Below are positions 7,952-16,173 of a stretch of 64,000 nt of DNA, piece after piece; position 1 is the stretch's first letter; each line of letters opens with the position of its first letter. Origin of the DNA: an uncultured Clostridia bacterium (lineage in GTDB: Bacteria > Bacillota > Clostridia > Lachnospirales > Lachnospiraceae). The notes beneath the pieces were generated by a model. That model was not told the DNA's origin. It saw only the letters and a list, made by a program, of their open reading frames with translations, and ran no database searches. The position numbers and the translations under genes were made by a program. The stretch is taken from contig CAMYZE010000002.1 of the NCBI GenBank assembly GCA_947303805.1, positions 124,001-188,000 of the forward strand. The letters are read 5' to 3'.

Positions 7952-9151
7952 ACGGTCTTTTCCGCCCCATACGATATTTTCATAACGCTCTGGGTCAGTG
8001 TTGCCTTCAGTTGAGAATAGAAGTACTTTTGAATTTGCATCAAGTTTTAATTCCTTCTTTAAGTCTGCATACTTGCTATCCATCATAATAGAAACTAGTG
8101 CACCAAATGGCACAGCACCTGACTCACCTGATGTGATAGGGTGGTCGCCTTTTATAGGAGCTGCAAGCATTCTCATACCAAGTCGAGTTACATTATCTTC
8201 TGCAGATATAAAACAATTAGCATGATTTCTTAATATATCCCAGCTCGTAATATTTGGTTCACCACAGCAAAGTCCTGCCATGATGCTATCCATATCACCA
8301 CCTACTATCGCAGTCTCACCAGTATTCTTTACTGCCCCCTTATATAAACAATCAGCTACTGATGTTTCAACAACAACAAATATTGGTGGATTATCTTTAT
8401 ACTTATTTGTAAAATATCCCACAACTCCACCTGCAAGTGAGCCCACACCAGCTTGTACAAATACATGAGTTGGTCTTTCTCCGAATTGATCACTTGCCTC
8501 AGATGCCATAGTTCCATAGCCCTGCATAATCCAAGATGGTATTTTTTCATAACCTTCCCAAGCAGTATCTTGAATAACAACTGAATGTGGAATTTTTGCA
8601 GATTCTGCAGCTGCTTTTCTCACACAGTCATCATAATTAAACTCTTCAATAGTCGCAGTTGCATTTTCAGATTGAATTGCTTTAAGTCTTAGTTGTGTAG
8701 ATCCTTTTGGCATATAGATTACACATTTCTGTCCAAGTTTATTTGCAGCCCAAGCAACTCCACGACCATGATTTCCATCGGTAGCAGAAAAAAATGTAAC
8801 GACATTTCCTAAATCTTTTTTTAATTGATCGCTTGTTAAATAATTATAATCTATAGTAGATATATCTCTACCAAGTTCATCTGCAATATGTCTTCCAATA
8901 GCATAAGAACCTCCAAGAACTTTAAATGCATTAAGTCCAAATCTATAAGACTCATCTTTAACACATACTTTGCTTAATCCTAAATACTTTGCCATCTCCT
9001 GCAAATCAACAAGTGGTGTTTCAGTGTACTGCGGGAAACTCCTATGAAAAGTTTTTGCCTTCTCAACTTCTTTGACATCCATAATAGGTAAATTCTTGTC
9101 ATCAGACTTAGGCATAGTATTCATTTTCCATTTGAAGTCAGTTGTTTCCAT
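7949..9151 (-). CDS. dpaL: 2,3-diaminopropionate ammonia-lyase (YgeX/DpaL)
   Basis: A 400-residue fold-type II PLP enzyme that splits 2,3-diaminopropionate to pyruvate and two ammonia. The PLP lysine is Lys77 in GLNAFKVLGGSYA, the same number as in the E. coli enzyme. Asp125 in FSATDGNHGRG and Asp195 in VVIQDTAWEGY correspond to the two general-base aspartates described for E. coli. The phosphate-binding glycine loop is QAGVGSLAGG near residues 233-242. It is the first gene of the purine operon, with a good AGGAG site 7 nt before the ATG and a probable promoter about 75 nt upstream. In the cluster it would deliver pyruvate and ammonia from the opened purine ring. Confidence in family and reaction is high. 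Confidence 0.94.
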   Translation of the reverse strand: METTDFKWKMNTMPKSDDKNLPIMDVKEVEKAKTFHRSFPQYTETPLVDLQEMAKYLGLSKVCVKDESYRFGLNAFKVLGGSYAIGRHIADELGRDISTIDYNYLTSDQLKKDLGNVVTFFSATDGNHGRGVAWAANKLGQKCVIYMPKGSTQLRLKAIQSENATATIEEFNYDDCVRKAAAESAKIPHSVVIQDTAWEGYEKIPSWIMQGYGTMASEASDQFGERPTHVFVQAGVGSLAGGVVGYFTNKYKDNPPIFVVVETSVADCLYKGAVKNTGETAIVGGDMDSIMAGLCCGEPNITSWDILRNHANCFISAEDNVTRLGMRMLAAPIKGDHPITSGESGAVPFGALVSIMMDSKYADLKKELKLDANSKVLLFSTEGNTDPERYENIVWGGKDR

Positions 9152-9224
9152 TTTATTTCTCCTATTTTTTAATTTTATCTTTATTTTATGTGTTTTTTAT
9201 CTTAAACGCACAAAATATAACTAT

Positions 9225-9253
9225 ATTATATATTATTTCATACTATAATGCAA
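9225..9253 (-). promoter_or_regulatory. Probable promoter of the ygeX-ssnA operon
   Basis: On the minus strand a perfect TATAAT -10 box (9225-9230) lies 17 nt downstream of TTGCAT (9248-9253), a weak -35 element. It falls in the 128-nt AT-rich gap between comF and ygeX, the only sizeable spacer here. The predicted start near 9218 leaves a leader of about 67 nt. No clear operator palindrome is visible. Confidence 0.55.
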
Positions 9254-9279
9254 TTGAATGATTTTTGTATAAATAATGC

Positions 9280-10017
9280 TTATAAGTTATCTACAATGGC
9301 AATTGCAACAAAATACACATTCTTAACCCCAGCATTTTTAAGAGTTATAGCTAGACTATCAATAGTTGACCCTGTAGTATAAATATCATCTACAAGAATA
9401 ACACTTTCAATATTGCTTAAATCAGTGGATAAAAATGCATTTTTTAGTTCTGATGCACGATCATCATTATCTAATTTGTTCAAAACTCGAGTATTTTTCA
9501 TTCTATGAACAATATTCTCATTAACAGCAATATTAATGCCATATTTACTTAATTCATTGGAAATCGAGTGTGCTAAAACAGTAGACTGATTATAATTACG
9601 TTCAACCAATCGGCTACGATGAATTGGGACAGGTACAAGGTAATCAGGATTTAATTCAGTAATTACATTCTTATATTTTTTCGCAATGCATTTGCCATAA
9701 AAATCAATGTATTCTTTTCTTCCCCTATATTTGATTCTATGTAGTGACTCTTTGACAAAATCATTATATCTTAATAATCCAAACCCAAACTCGAAATTTT
9801 TGTGCATATCATTCTTGCACCTTTCACAGTACATAGTGTCATTGTCATTTATCATTGCTCCACACTTCTTGCAAATTGGATCTTTTATAAATTCAAGTTT
9901 GTTCTTACAATCATTACACAAAAATAAATTTTCAAGATTTCCACCATAAGGTAGTAGTTTATCACAAATCACACAGTGACTAGGAAATATAAACTTTATA
10001 ATATTATCAAATATCAT
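9280..10017 (-). CDS. comF: ComF-family phosphoribosyltransferase-like protein
   Basis: A 245-residue ComF homologue. The N-terminal third carries zinc-binding cysteine pairs (CVICDKLL, CNDCK, CKKCGA, CERCK). The C-terminal domain has the PRPP-binding signature VILVDDIYTTGST near residues 207-219 and VPVPIHRSRLVERNYNQS near 130-147. ComF proteins act in natural transformation, with the helicase ComFA and PriA, but are widely conserved even where competence is unknown. It starts inside the end of recD2 (11-nt overlap) and is the last gene of the cca-recD2 unit. No terminator is evident after it. Confidence 0.9.
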   Translation of the reverse strand: MIFDNIIKFIFPSHCVICDKLLPYGGNLENLFLCNDCKNKLEFIKDPICKKCGAMINDNDTMYCERCKNDMHKNFEFGFGLLRYNDFVKESLHRIKYRGRKEYIDFYGKCIAKKYKNVITELNPDYLVPVPIHRSRLVERNYNQSTVLAHSISNELSKYGINIAVNENIVHRMKNTRVLNKLDNDDRASELKNAFLSTDLSNIESVILVDDIYTTGSTIDSLAITLKNAGVKNVYFVAIAIVDNL

Positions 10018-12103
10018 ATAAAAATAATTTGCTACAGAGAGCCGAATTTCTTATAACCTCATTTTTATTATTTAACATTTCATTAAAATACGATTCAATC
10101 CCTACAAATATTATACATTTTTTTGCTCTGGTAATAGCAGTATATAATATTTTTCTATTAAGCAATTGATAAGGGGTTCTCGCCATAGGCATAATAACTA
10201 CATCATACTCTGAACCTTGAGACTTATGTACAGTTATTGCATAGGCAAGAGTTAAGTCATTCAAATCTTTTGAAATATAATACGCCTCTCTATCATCAAA
10301 CTTTACAACCATATTTCTATTTTCATCATCTATCTCAACTATCGTACCTATATCACCATTAAAAACTCCTACGCCTCTATCAATTACTCTCCCATTTGCA
10401 TCAATAACATCATATGGTATATTGTAATTATTTGAAGTTTGCATCACTTTATCCCCAAGTCGAAATGTAGTATCGCCTACTTGCAATTCATCTTTTTCAA
10501 AACTCTCAGGATTTAACACTTGTTGCAATGATATATTTAACGATTCAGTCCCGCAATTACCTTTTTTTGAAGGGCATATAACTTGAATTTGGTCAAGAGA
10601 ACAATTAAAATGTCTTGGTACATTTTCTTTAACCAATGTTTTTATTGCTTCTTTAATAGCATCCTCACTACTCTTCCTAGTAAAAATAAAATCCTCTGAA
10701 CTTTTAGAAAACATAACCTTTTCGCCTGCATTTACATGGTGAGCATTTATAACTATATCGCTTGCTTCATCCTGACGATATATCTTAGTAAGTTTTTTTA
10801 CTTCAAAAAGATTTGAATCAATCATATCTTTTAACACTTTTCCAGCGCCAACTGAGGGAAGTTGGTCTACATCTCCAACAAGTATAATCTTTGAAAGGTT
10901 TGGCACAGCTTTAATTAGTGAAAGCATTAAGTATTCGTCAACCATACTCATCTCATCCACTATAAGTAAATCAACATCTAATTTGTTGTCCTCATTCCTA
11001 GAAAAATAACTCTTATTTCCCTCTGAGTCTCCGACACATTCAAGAAGTCTATGAATGGTTTTGGCTTCATGACCAGTAACCTCTGTAATTCTCTTAGCTG
11101 CCCTGCCAGTCGGTGCACAAATAGCCACCTTTAATCCCATTTCACTTGCCTCTTTTAAATATTTTTTAATATTGAAAGTTTTTCCAGTGCCAGGACCACC
11201 TGTGACTATAATTATATTACTTTTCATATCAAATAAATAATCACTAAGTCGTTTTTCTACATTATATGCCGATTTTAAGAATACCAAATCATTATTATTA
11301 TATGAATCTTGTTTGATTTTTAATGTAATCTCAAGGTTATAAAGAATATCTTCAAAATTATAATTATTATTTAAATTTAATAATTCAATTGCACGTCGAA
11401 ATAATTCATCTTTATATACAAATACATTTCCAAGCTTATATTCATCTTCTAAAATATATAGAAGTCCAGCCATTAAACGTTTCTCACTATCTTCTTTATA
11501 GCCATTGATTTTTGCAATTTTATCACAAATATAAAAACCTATTCCTTCAATATCCATTGCTAACTTATATGGGTTATCATTTATTACATTTAAAGTCTCT
11601 CCACCATACTTCTCGAGTATTTTTTTAATTGTTTTAGCACCTAATTCATATTTTTCAAGTGAAAGAATAATTTCAATTTCATTACTTCTTTCAATCATAC
11701 GTTCTCTTAATAAATCTATTTTTTCTTCAGTAAGCCCTTTAATTCCATGTAGTTTCTCTGGATAGTTCTTTATTATATCAATAGTATCTACCCCAAAATT
11801 GATGATAATTCGATTAATAGTTGCATCACCTATGCCTTTGACGGAAAGAGAAATCAGAAACTTATAAATTGCGTCTTCATCTTTATCTGGCATAACCACT
11901 TTATACGATAGAATCTTATATTGTTTTCCAAATATAGGGTGTTCTGTCTCTTCAACTTCTGCATCTATTGACTCTCCAATATTGACTTTCGCGAAATTCC
12001 CAATCAAAGTAAAAACGGCTTTGCCCGACTTAACAAGCAAAACCGTATAACCATTTGACTCACTTCTATACTTTATTTTTTCAATATTACCTTTTAATTT
12101 CAT
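10007..12103 (-). CDS. recD2: RecD2-type ATP-dependent DNA helicase
   Basis: A 698-residue SF1B 5'-3' helicase of the RecBC-independent RecD2 type. Residues 1-290 hold the RecD2-specific OB-like and helix-hairpin-helix region (ISLSVKGIGDATINRII, EGIGFYICDKIA). Walker A is GGPGTGKT at 302-309, Walker B is LLIVDEMSMVDE near 379, and motif VI TVHKSQGSEYD is near 643. RecD2 acts in repair and replication fork processing in Firmicutes. Its ATG overlaps the mreB stop codon by one base (TAATG), indicating translational coupling. The frame runs into comF by 11 nt. Family assignment is secure. Confidence 0.94.
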   Translation of the reverse strand: MKLKGNIEKIKYRSESNGYTVLLVKSGKAVFTLIGNFAKVNIGESIDAEVEETEHPIFGKQYKILSYKVVMPDKDEDAIYKFLISLSVKGIGDATINRIIINFGVDTIDIIKNYPEKLHGIKGLTEEKIDLLRERMIERSNEIEIILSLEKYELGAKTIKKILEKYGGETLNVINDNPYKLAMDIEGIGFYICDKIAKINGYKEDSEKRLMAGLLYILEDEYKLGNVFVYKDELFRRAIELLNLNNNYNFEDILYNLEITLKIKQDSYNNNDLVFLKSAYNVEKRLSDYLFDMKSNIIIVTGGPGTGKTFNIKKYLKEASEMGLKVAICAPTGRAAKRITEVTGHEAKTIHRLLECVGDSEGNKSYFSRNEDNKLDVDLLIVDEMSMVDEYLMLSLIKAVPNLSKIILVGDVDQLPSVGAGKVLKDMIDSNLFEVKKLTKIYRQDEASDIVINAHHVNAGEKVMFSKSSEDFIFTRKSSEDAIKEAIKTLVKENVPRHFNCSLDQIQVICPSKKGNCGTESLNISLQQVLNPESFEKDELQVGDTTFRLGDKVMQTSNNYNIPYDVIDANGRVIDRGVGVFNGDIGTIVEIDDENRNMVVKFDDREAYYISKDLNDLTLAYAITVHKSQGSEYDVVIMPMARTPYQLLNRKILYTAITRAKKCIIFVGIESYFNEMLNNKNEVIRNSALCSKLFLYDI

Positions 12104-13113
12104 TAATCGCTTTCTTCTTGTCTATCAAACATCATTATTCTCTTTTGAATTCCTAATATAACAGCTCTCATTGGATCATCGACTCTCAAACACTCTACAC
12201 CGATTTCTTCCTTAATAGCAGCATCCAGCCCATAAAGTTGAGAACCTCCACCTGTAAGATATATACCTTTATCAAATATGTCTGCAGCAAGTTCTGGCGG
12301 GGTTAATTCAAAAACTTTTTTTATTCCTTTTAATATTTCTCCAACTGGTTCTTTTAATACAAAATATATGTCATCGTCACCAATTAGCTTTTCACCAGGG
12401 TAACCATTTTGAGTACTTCTGCCTTTAACTGCCATTGTGATTGGTTTGTCATTATCTTTAAGCGGCATCGCTCTACCAAGTTGAATCTTAATTTGTTCTG
12501 CAGTTCTATCTCCAACAAGTAAATGATGTTGATTTTTTAGATATTCTATAATTGCTTGGTCAAAATCATCTCCTGCAACTTTAATCGAATTGGCACAAAC
12601 TATACCCCCTAGTGCAATCACAGCTATATCAGTTGTACCTCCACCTATATCAACTATCATACTACCTTCTGGTCTCTCTATGTCAATATCTGCACCGAGT
12701 GCAGCTGCAAGAGGTTCTTCGATAACTTCAACAGTTCTAGCTCCAGCAGAATATGCAGCATCTTCAACGGCTTTTTTTTCAATCTCAGTGCACATAGCAG
12801 GCACACATATGACAATTCTTGGTTTTCTTAAAGAAACTTTACCAATAGCTTCTTGCATAAAATGCTTAAGCATTCTCTCAGTAATAGTAATATTTGAAAT
12901 AACACCATGCTTAAGTGGTCTTATTGCTTTAATATTATCTGGTGTTCTACCTATCATTTTTCTAGCTTGTTCACCAAAAGCAATAGGAACATTGTCTACT
13001 GTGTTGATAGCCACAACAGAAGGTTCACGAGCAATAATTCCTTTACCCTTTACATAAACAAGAACTGTAGAAGTACCTAAATCTATTCCAATATCATTAC
13101 TACTAAATATCAT
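12103..13113 (-). CDS. mreB: MreB/Mbl-family actin-like cell shape protein
   Basis: A 336-residue bacterial actin. The phosphate-1 loop is IGIDLGTSTVLVYVKGKGI near residues 8-26, phosphate-2 is IVDIGGGTTDIAVIALGGI near 152-171, and the adenosine loop is GIYLTGGGSQLYGLD near 285-299. Such filaments sit under the membrane and guide lateral wall synthesis. No mreC or mreD follows, so this may be an Mbl-like paralogue rather than the mreBCD copy; sequence alone does not settle it. It sits 6 nt after the phosphosugar mutase gene and overlaps recD2 by one base. Confidence 0.92.
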   Translation of the reverse strand: MIFSSNDIGIDLGTSTVLVYVKGKGIIAREPSVVAINTVDNVPIAFGEQARKMIGRTPDNIKAIRPLKHGVISNITITERMLKHFMQEAIGKVSLRKPRIVICVPAMCTEIEKKAVEDAAYSAGARTVEVIEEPLAAALGADIDIERPEGSMIVDIGGGTTDIAVIALGGIVCANSIKVAGDDFDQAIIEYLKNQHHLLVGDRTAEQIKIQLGRAMPLKDNDKPITMAVKGRSTQNGYPGEKLIGDDDIYFVLKEPVGEILKGIKKVFELTPPELAADIFDKGIYLTGGGSQLYGLDAAIKEEIGVECLRVDDPMRAVILGIQKRIMMFDRQEESD

Positions 13114-13119
13114 ATATCT

Positions 13120-14823
13120 TTAAGCAAGCTCCTTTTTTAATGCACTTTCCAATATCTTAAACTTATTGTCTGCAAGTTCTTCAGACTTATCAATTACATC
13201 AAAGTAAATTTTAATCTTTGGTTCAGTACCTGATGGTCTTACTGTAACTGTGCTATTATCATCTAATAAAAACTTAACAGTGTTTGTGCTTGGAAAATTA
13301 AACTTTGACTTAGTCATTGAATGAAAATCTGTCACATCGCTAGTTTTATAATCAAGCATTTTTAAAACATTTATATCTGTTAATTTTTTAAATGGAGTGT
13401 TTCTTAGTTTTTCCATTATTAAATTCATCTTTTCTTTTCCAGAAAGTCCTTCATATACTACTGAGAAAGCATAATTCTTATGAACACCATAATGATCATA
13501 AAGCATATGAAGTAGATCATAAAGATTATATCCTATCCTCTTAAGAGCAAGTGCCATCTCAAGAACAAATAATGTAGTACCTATAGCGTCCTTATCTCTT
13601 ACATAGTTTGAAAGTGCACAACCGTAAGACTCTTCGCAAGAGAATATGAGTTTCTTAGGACTCTCATTTACATATCTCATAATCCATTTAAAACCAGTTG
13701 GAGTCTCACCAAGTTCTATCTTGTATCTTTCTGCAATTGCATCAAGAAGTCTTGTTGTTACAAATGATTTAACTGCCAAACACTTCTTCATATCATATTG
13801 TTTATTTCTAAAATATGCAACATATTCAAATATACAAGATGACAATTCATTTCCTGTGAGTGGCACATATTTTCCTTTAGCAACTTTTACATATACACCC
13901 ATTCTATCAGCATCTGGGTCACTTGCTACACAAATATCTGCATCTTTTTCTTTTGCAAGTTTTATAGCAAGTTCAAATGCTGCTGCTGTCTCGGGATTTG
14001 GATATGGTATAGTTTTAAAATCGCCACACTCATCATTTTGAGATTTAACTACATATACATTTGTAAATCCAGCTTGCTTAAATCCTTCTTTCAAGAAAGT
14101 GTATCCTGTGCCATGAAGTGGAGTGTATACAACTGATAATTCTTTTCCATGTTTCTTACAAAAATCTCTATGAAGCATACAGTCAAGTGCACCTTTTAAA
14201 AATGCATCTTCAACTGACTTTGGTATTATACTTATAAGTTTTGTATTTGGATGAACATTTTTTGGATCCACAAATATTTCATCATCTGTAATTTCATTTA
14301 CCAGTTTAATAATTACTTGGTCATCAGGTGGTGACATCTGTGCCCCATCTCTTAAATAAATTTTATAACCATTATCTTCTTTTCTATTGTGCGAGGCAGT
14401 TATATTAATTCCTGCAAATGCTTTCATATGAAGAACAGCAAAAGATAAAAATGGAGTCGGCCTCAAAGCCTTAGAAATATAAACTTTTATTCCAAACTCT
14501 GTTAAAACTTTTGCAACATAATTAGCATATTCTTTAGAGTTGTTTCTACAATCAAATGTAATAACTACTCCGCTTTTTTCAGCTTTGTTATTTACAATAT
14601 ACTTTGCTAGACCAAGAGTTGTTCTTCTAATAGTGAGATAATTCATTCTATTAGGTCCAACCCCCATGGTCCCTCTCATTCCAGCTGTTCCAAATTCAAC
14701 AAAACAAGAAAACTGATTCTTGATAGCTTCCTCATCATTTTCAATTTTTGCTAGTTCAGCTTTTAAAGTTTTGTCAAGAAAACTTAGAGATTTCCATTTT
14801 TTATACTCTTCTCTATAATTCAT
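13120..14823 (-). CDS. Phosphohexomutase (phosphoglucomutase/phosphomannomutase family)
   Basis: A 567-residue alpha-D-phosphohexomutase, the size of Firmicutes PgcA-type enzymes. The phosphoserine loop is ITASHNRKEDNGYK with Ser144. The metal loop is ASDPDADRMG near residue 295, the sugar-binding loop SCEESYGCA is near 390, and the phosphate-binding RPSGTEPKIKIYF is close to the C-terminus. The N-terminal FGTAGMRGTMGVGPNRMN is typical. It most likely interconverts glucose-1-phosphate and glucose-6-phosphate, which would feed RfbA (glucose-1-phosphate thymidylyltransferase) at 45978-46862. It overlaps cca by 11 nt, so the two are cotranscribed. Confidence 0.92.
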   Translation of the reverse strand: MNYREEYKKWKSLSFLDKTLKAELAKIENDEEAIKNQFSCFVEFGTAGMRGTMGVGPNRMNYLTIRRTTLGLAKYIVNNKAEKSGVVITFDCRNNSKEYANYVAKVLTEFGIKVYISKALRPTPFLSFAVLHMKAFAGINITASHNRKEDNGYKIYLRDGAQMSPPDDQVIIKLVNEITDDEIFVDPKNVHPNTKLISIIPKSVEDAFLKGALDCMLHRDFCKKHGKELSVVYTPLHGTGYTFLKEGFKQAGFTNVYVVKSQNDECGDFKTIPYPNPETAAAFELAIKLAKEKDADICVASDPDADRMGVYVKVAKGKYVPLTGNELSSCIFEYVAYFRNKQYDMKKCLAVKSFVTTRLLDAIAERYKIELGETPTGFKWIMRYVNESPKKLIFSCEESYGCALSNYVRDKDAIGTTLFVLEMALALKRIGYNLYDLLHMLYDHYGVHKNYAFSVVYEGLSGKEKMNLIMEKLRNTPFKKLTDINVLKMLDYKTSDVTDFHSMTKSKFNFPSTNTVKFLLDDNSTVTVRPSGTEPKIKIYFDVIDKSEELADNKFKILESALKKELA

Positions 14824-16084
14824 AAGCCACCCCTTTGTATGTATTATATGCTTTTTTTGCTATTTCTTGCAATAGTTTTTTATTGTTATAAAGTCTATTT
14901 TTATGGACAATTCTCAATAATTCATTTAAAGCAACACCAATTTCAGGTCCATTAAACCCAATATACATAATATCATTACCGTTAATCTCTAAATCCTTTA
15001 AAAAAATTGGGCAATTTTCATCTCTAAAGCTATTAATAGTACTCTCAATTTTATCAATGAGGCGTGAATCCAATTCATTGATGTCAATTAGTTTTATAAA
15101 ATCGTAACTAAGGTCATAGCCAAGAAAGTTAATTAACTCTTTAATTTTTATATTCATATCATTATATTTACTATTGTTATAAAGTTTTGATATTTCAGAA
15201 TATATATTCTTGGCCTCAAGTAAAGAATATGTTTTCGCAATAGTACTGTTGTCAAGTCTCAACTCTCTTAATACTTTGTATGCAATCGAAATTTCTGTAT
15301 TATATAATAAACATGCATAAGCAAGATGAGTTGGCAAATCTTTATTAAATCTTCCCATCTTGATGAGATTAAAGCTATCACTGATATAGTACGATAAACC
15401 TAAATCAAATACCATTTTTATATATTCTGGATTATCACTAGTAATAGTTTTAGTTAATTCAACTTGTACTCTTTCTTTGCTTACATACTTTAAATTTGGA
15501 GCAAGTCTAGGTATTGCACTCCTAGTATCTTCCTCTATTGTAAATCCTAATTTAGCAGAAAATCTCACAGCACGTAGTAATCTTAAAGCATCTTCAGTGA
15601 ATCTCTCAATTGGGTTTCCAACTGCTCTAATGATTTTTTTATCTAAATCTACAATACCGCCAAATTCATCAACTAGACCAACTTTATCATTATATGCCAT
15701 AGCATTTACTGTGAAGTCTCTTCTAAGCAAATCTTCTTTTAAATCTTTTACGAATACAACTTCTTTGGGATGTCTTGAATCATCATAGTCACCATCAATC
15801 CTAAAAGTTGTAACCTCATAAGTATATGGTTTATTGTTTTCATAAAATAAGACTGTTACAGTTCCATGTTTTATTCCCGTATCAATAGTTCTTTTAAAAA
15901 GTTTTTTTACAGCTTGTGGGTCAGCATTAGTTGTTATATCATAATCACTTGGTGACTTTCCAAGAATTGCATCTCTCACACAGCCACCAACTATATAAGC
16001 CTCATATCCATTTTTCTCAAGAGTATCAATAATCATCTTTGGATACTTTGGAATATTTATTTTAATTTCATTTACTTTTTGCAT
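14813..16084 (-). CDS. cca: CCA-adding tRNA nucleotidyltransferase
   Basis: A 423-residue class II nucleotidyltransferase that builds or repairs the tRNA 3' CCA end. The catalytic head has YIVGGCVRDAILG near residues 30-42, the metal aspartates Asp47 and Asp49 (SDYDI), RRDFTVNAMAY near 120-130 and the RNA-binding motif RLLRAVRFSAKLGF near 164-177. No HD phosphohydrolase motif was seen in the C-terminal half, which is helical and divergent. The start at 16084 fits the family N-terminus but has no Shine-Dalgarno site; an extended -10 box lies only 6 nt upstream, so the message may be leaderless. It is the first gene of the cca-comF unit. Confidence 0.93.
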   Translation of the reverse strand: MQKVNEIKINIPKYPKMIIDTLEKNGYEAYIVGGCVRDAILGKSPSDYDITTNADPQAVKKLFKRTIDTGIKHGTVTVLFYENNKPYTYEVTTFRIDGDYDDSRHPKEVVFVKDLKEDLLRRDFTVNAMAYNDKVGLVDEFGGIVDLDKKIIRAVGNPIERFTEDALRLLRAVRFSAKLGFTIEEDTRSAIPRLAPNLKYVSKERVQVELTKTITSDNPEYIKMVFDLGLSYYISDSFNLIKMGRFNKDLPTHLAYACLLYNTEISIAYKVLRELRLDNSTIAKTYSLLEAKNIYSEISKLYNNSKYNDMNIKIKELINFLGYDLSYDFIKLIDINELDSRLIDKIESTINSFRDENCPIFLKDLEINGNDIMYIGFNGPEIGVALNELLRIVHKNRLYNNKKLLQEIAKKAYNTYKGVAYEL

Positions 16085-16090
16085 TCATTT

Positions 16091-16099
16091 ATTATATCA
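16091..16099 (-). promoter_or_regulatory. Extended -10 promoter of cca, possibly leaderless
   Basis: On the minus strand TGATATAAT (TG-N-TATAAT) ends 6 nt before the cca ATG. A start about 7 nt after the -10 box would fall on or next to the start codon. No good -35 and no ribosome site are visible between the box and the ATG. Surrounding sequence is strongly AT-rich, so a chance match is possible. Confidence 0.5.
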
Positions 16100-16142
16100 T
16101 ATTTTAATAATAAAAACGATTTTTTTATATTTCAATACAAAA

Positions 16143-16166
16143 GGGCGGATGATATCCGCCCCTACA
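16143..16166 (-). terminator. Hairpin after proS (repeat-family copy 7, possible terminator)
   Basis: On the minus strand GGGCGGAT, a 3-nt ATC loop, and ATCCGCCC form a perfect 8-bp stem, followed by TTTTG. It lies 8 nt after the proS stop codon and is preceded by TGTA. The lead-in TGTAGGGGCGGAT matches the family found in the purine operon, especially copy 4b, so it is both a repeat copy and a plausible weak intrinsic terminator. Confidence 0.65.
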
Positions 16167-16173
16167 CTTAAAA

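Noticed and set aside
12590-13057. A 155-codon open frame on the plus strand opposite mreB
   Set aside because: The translation is a mirror of the actin-like gene with no family resemblance or start signals. The same reasoning removes the other plus-strand frames, such as 57927-58433 and 59649-60122.
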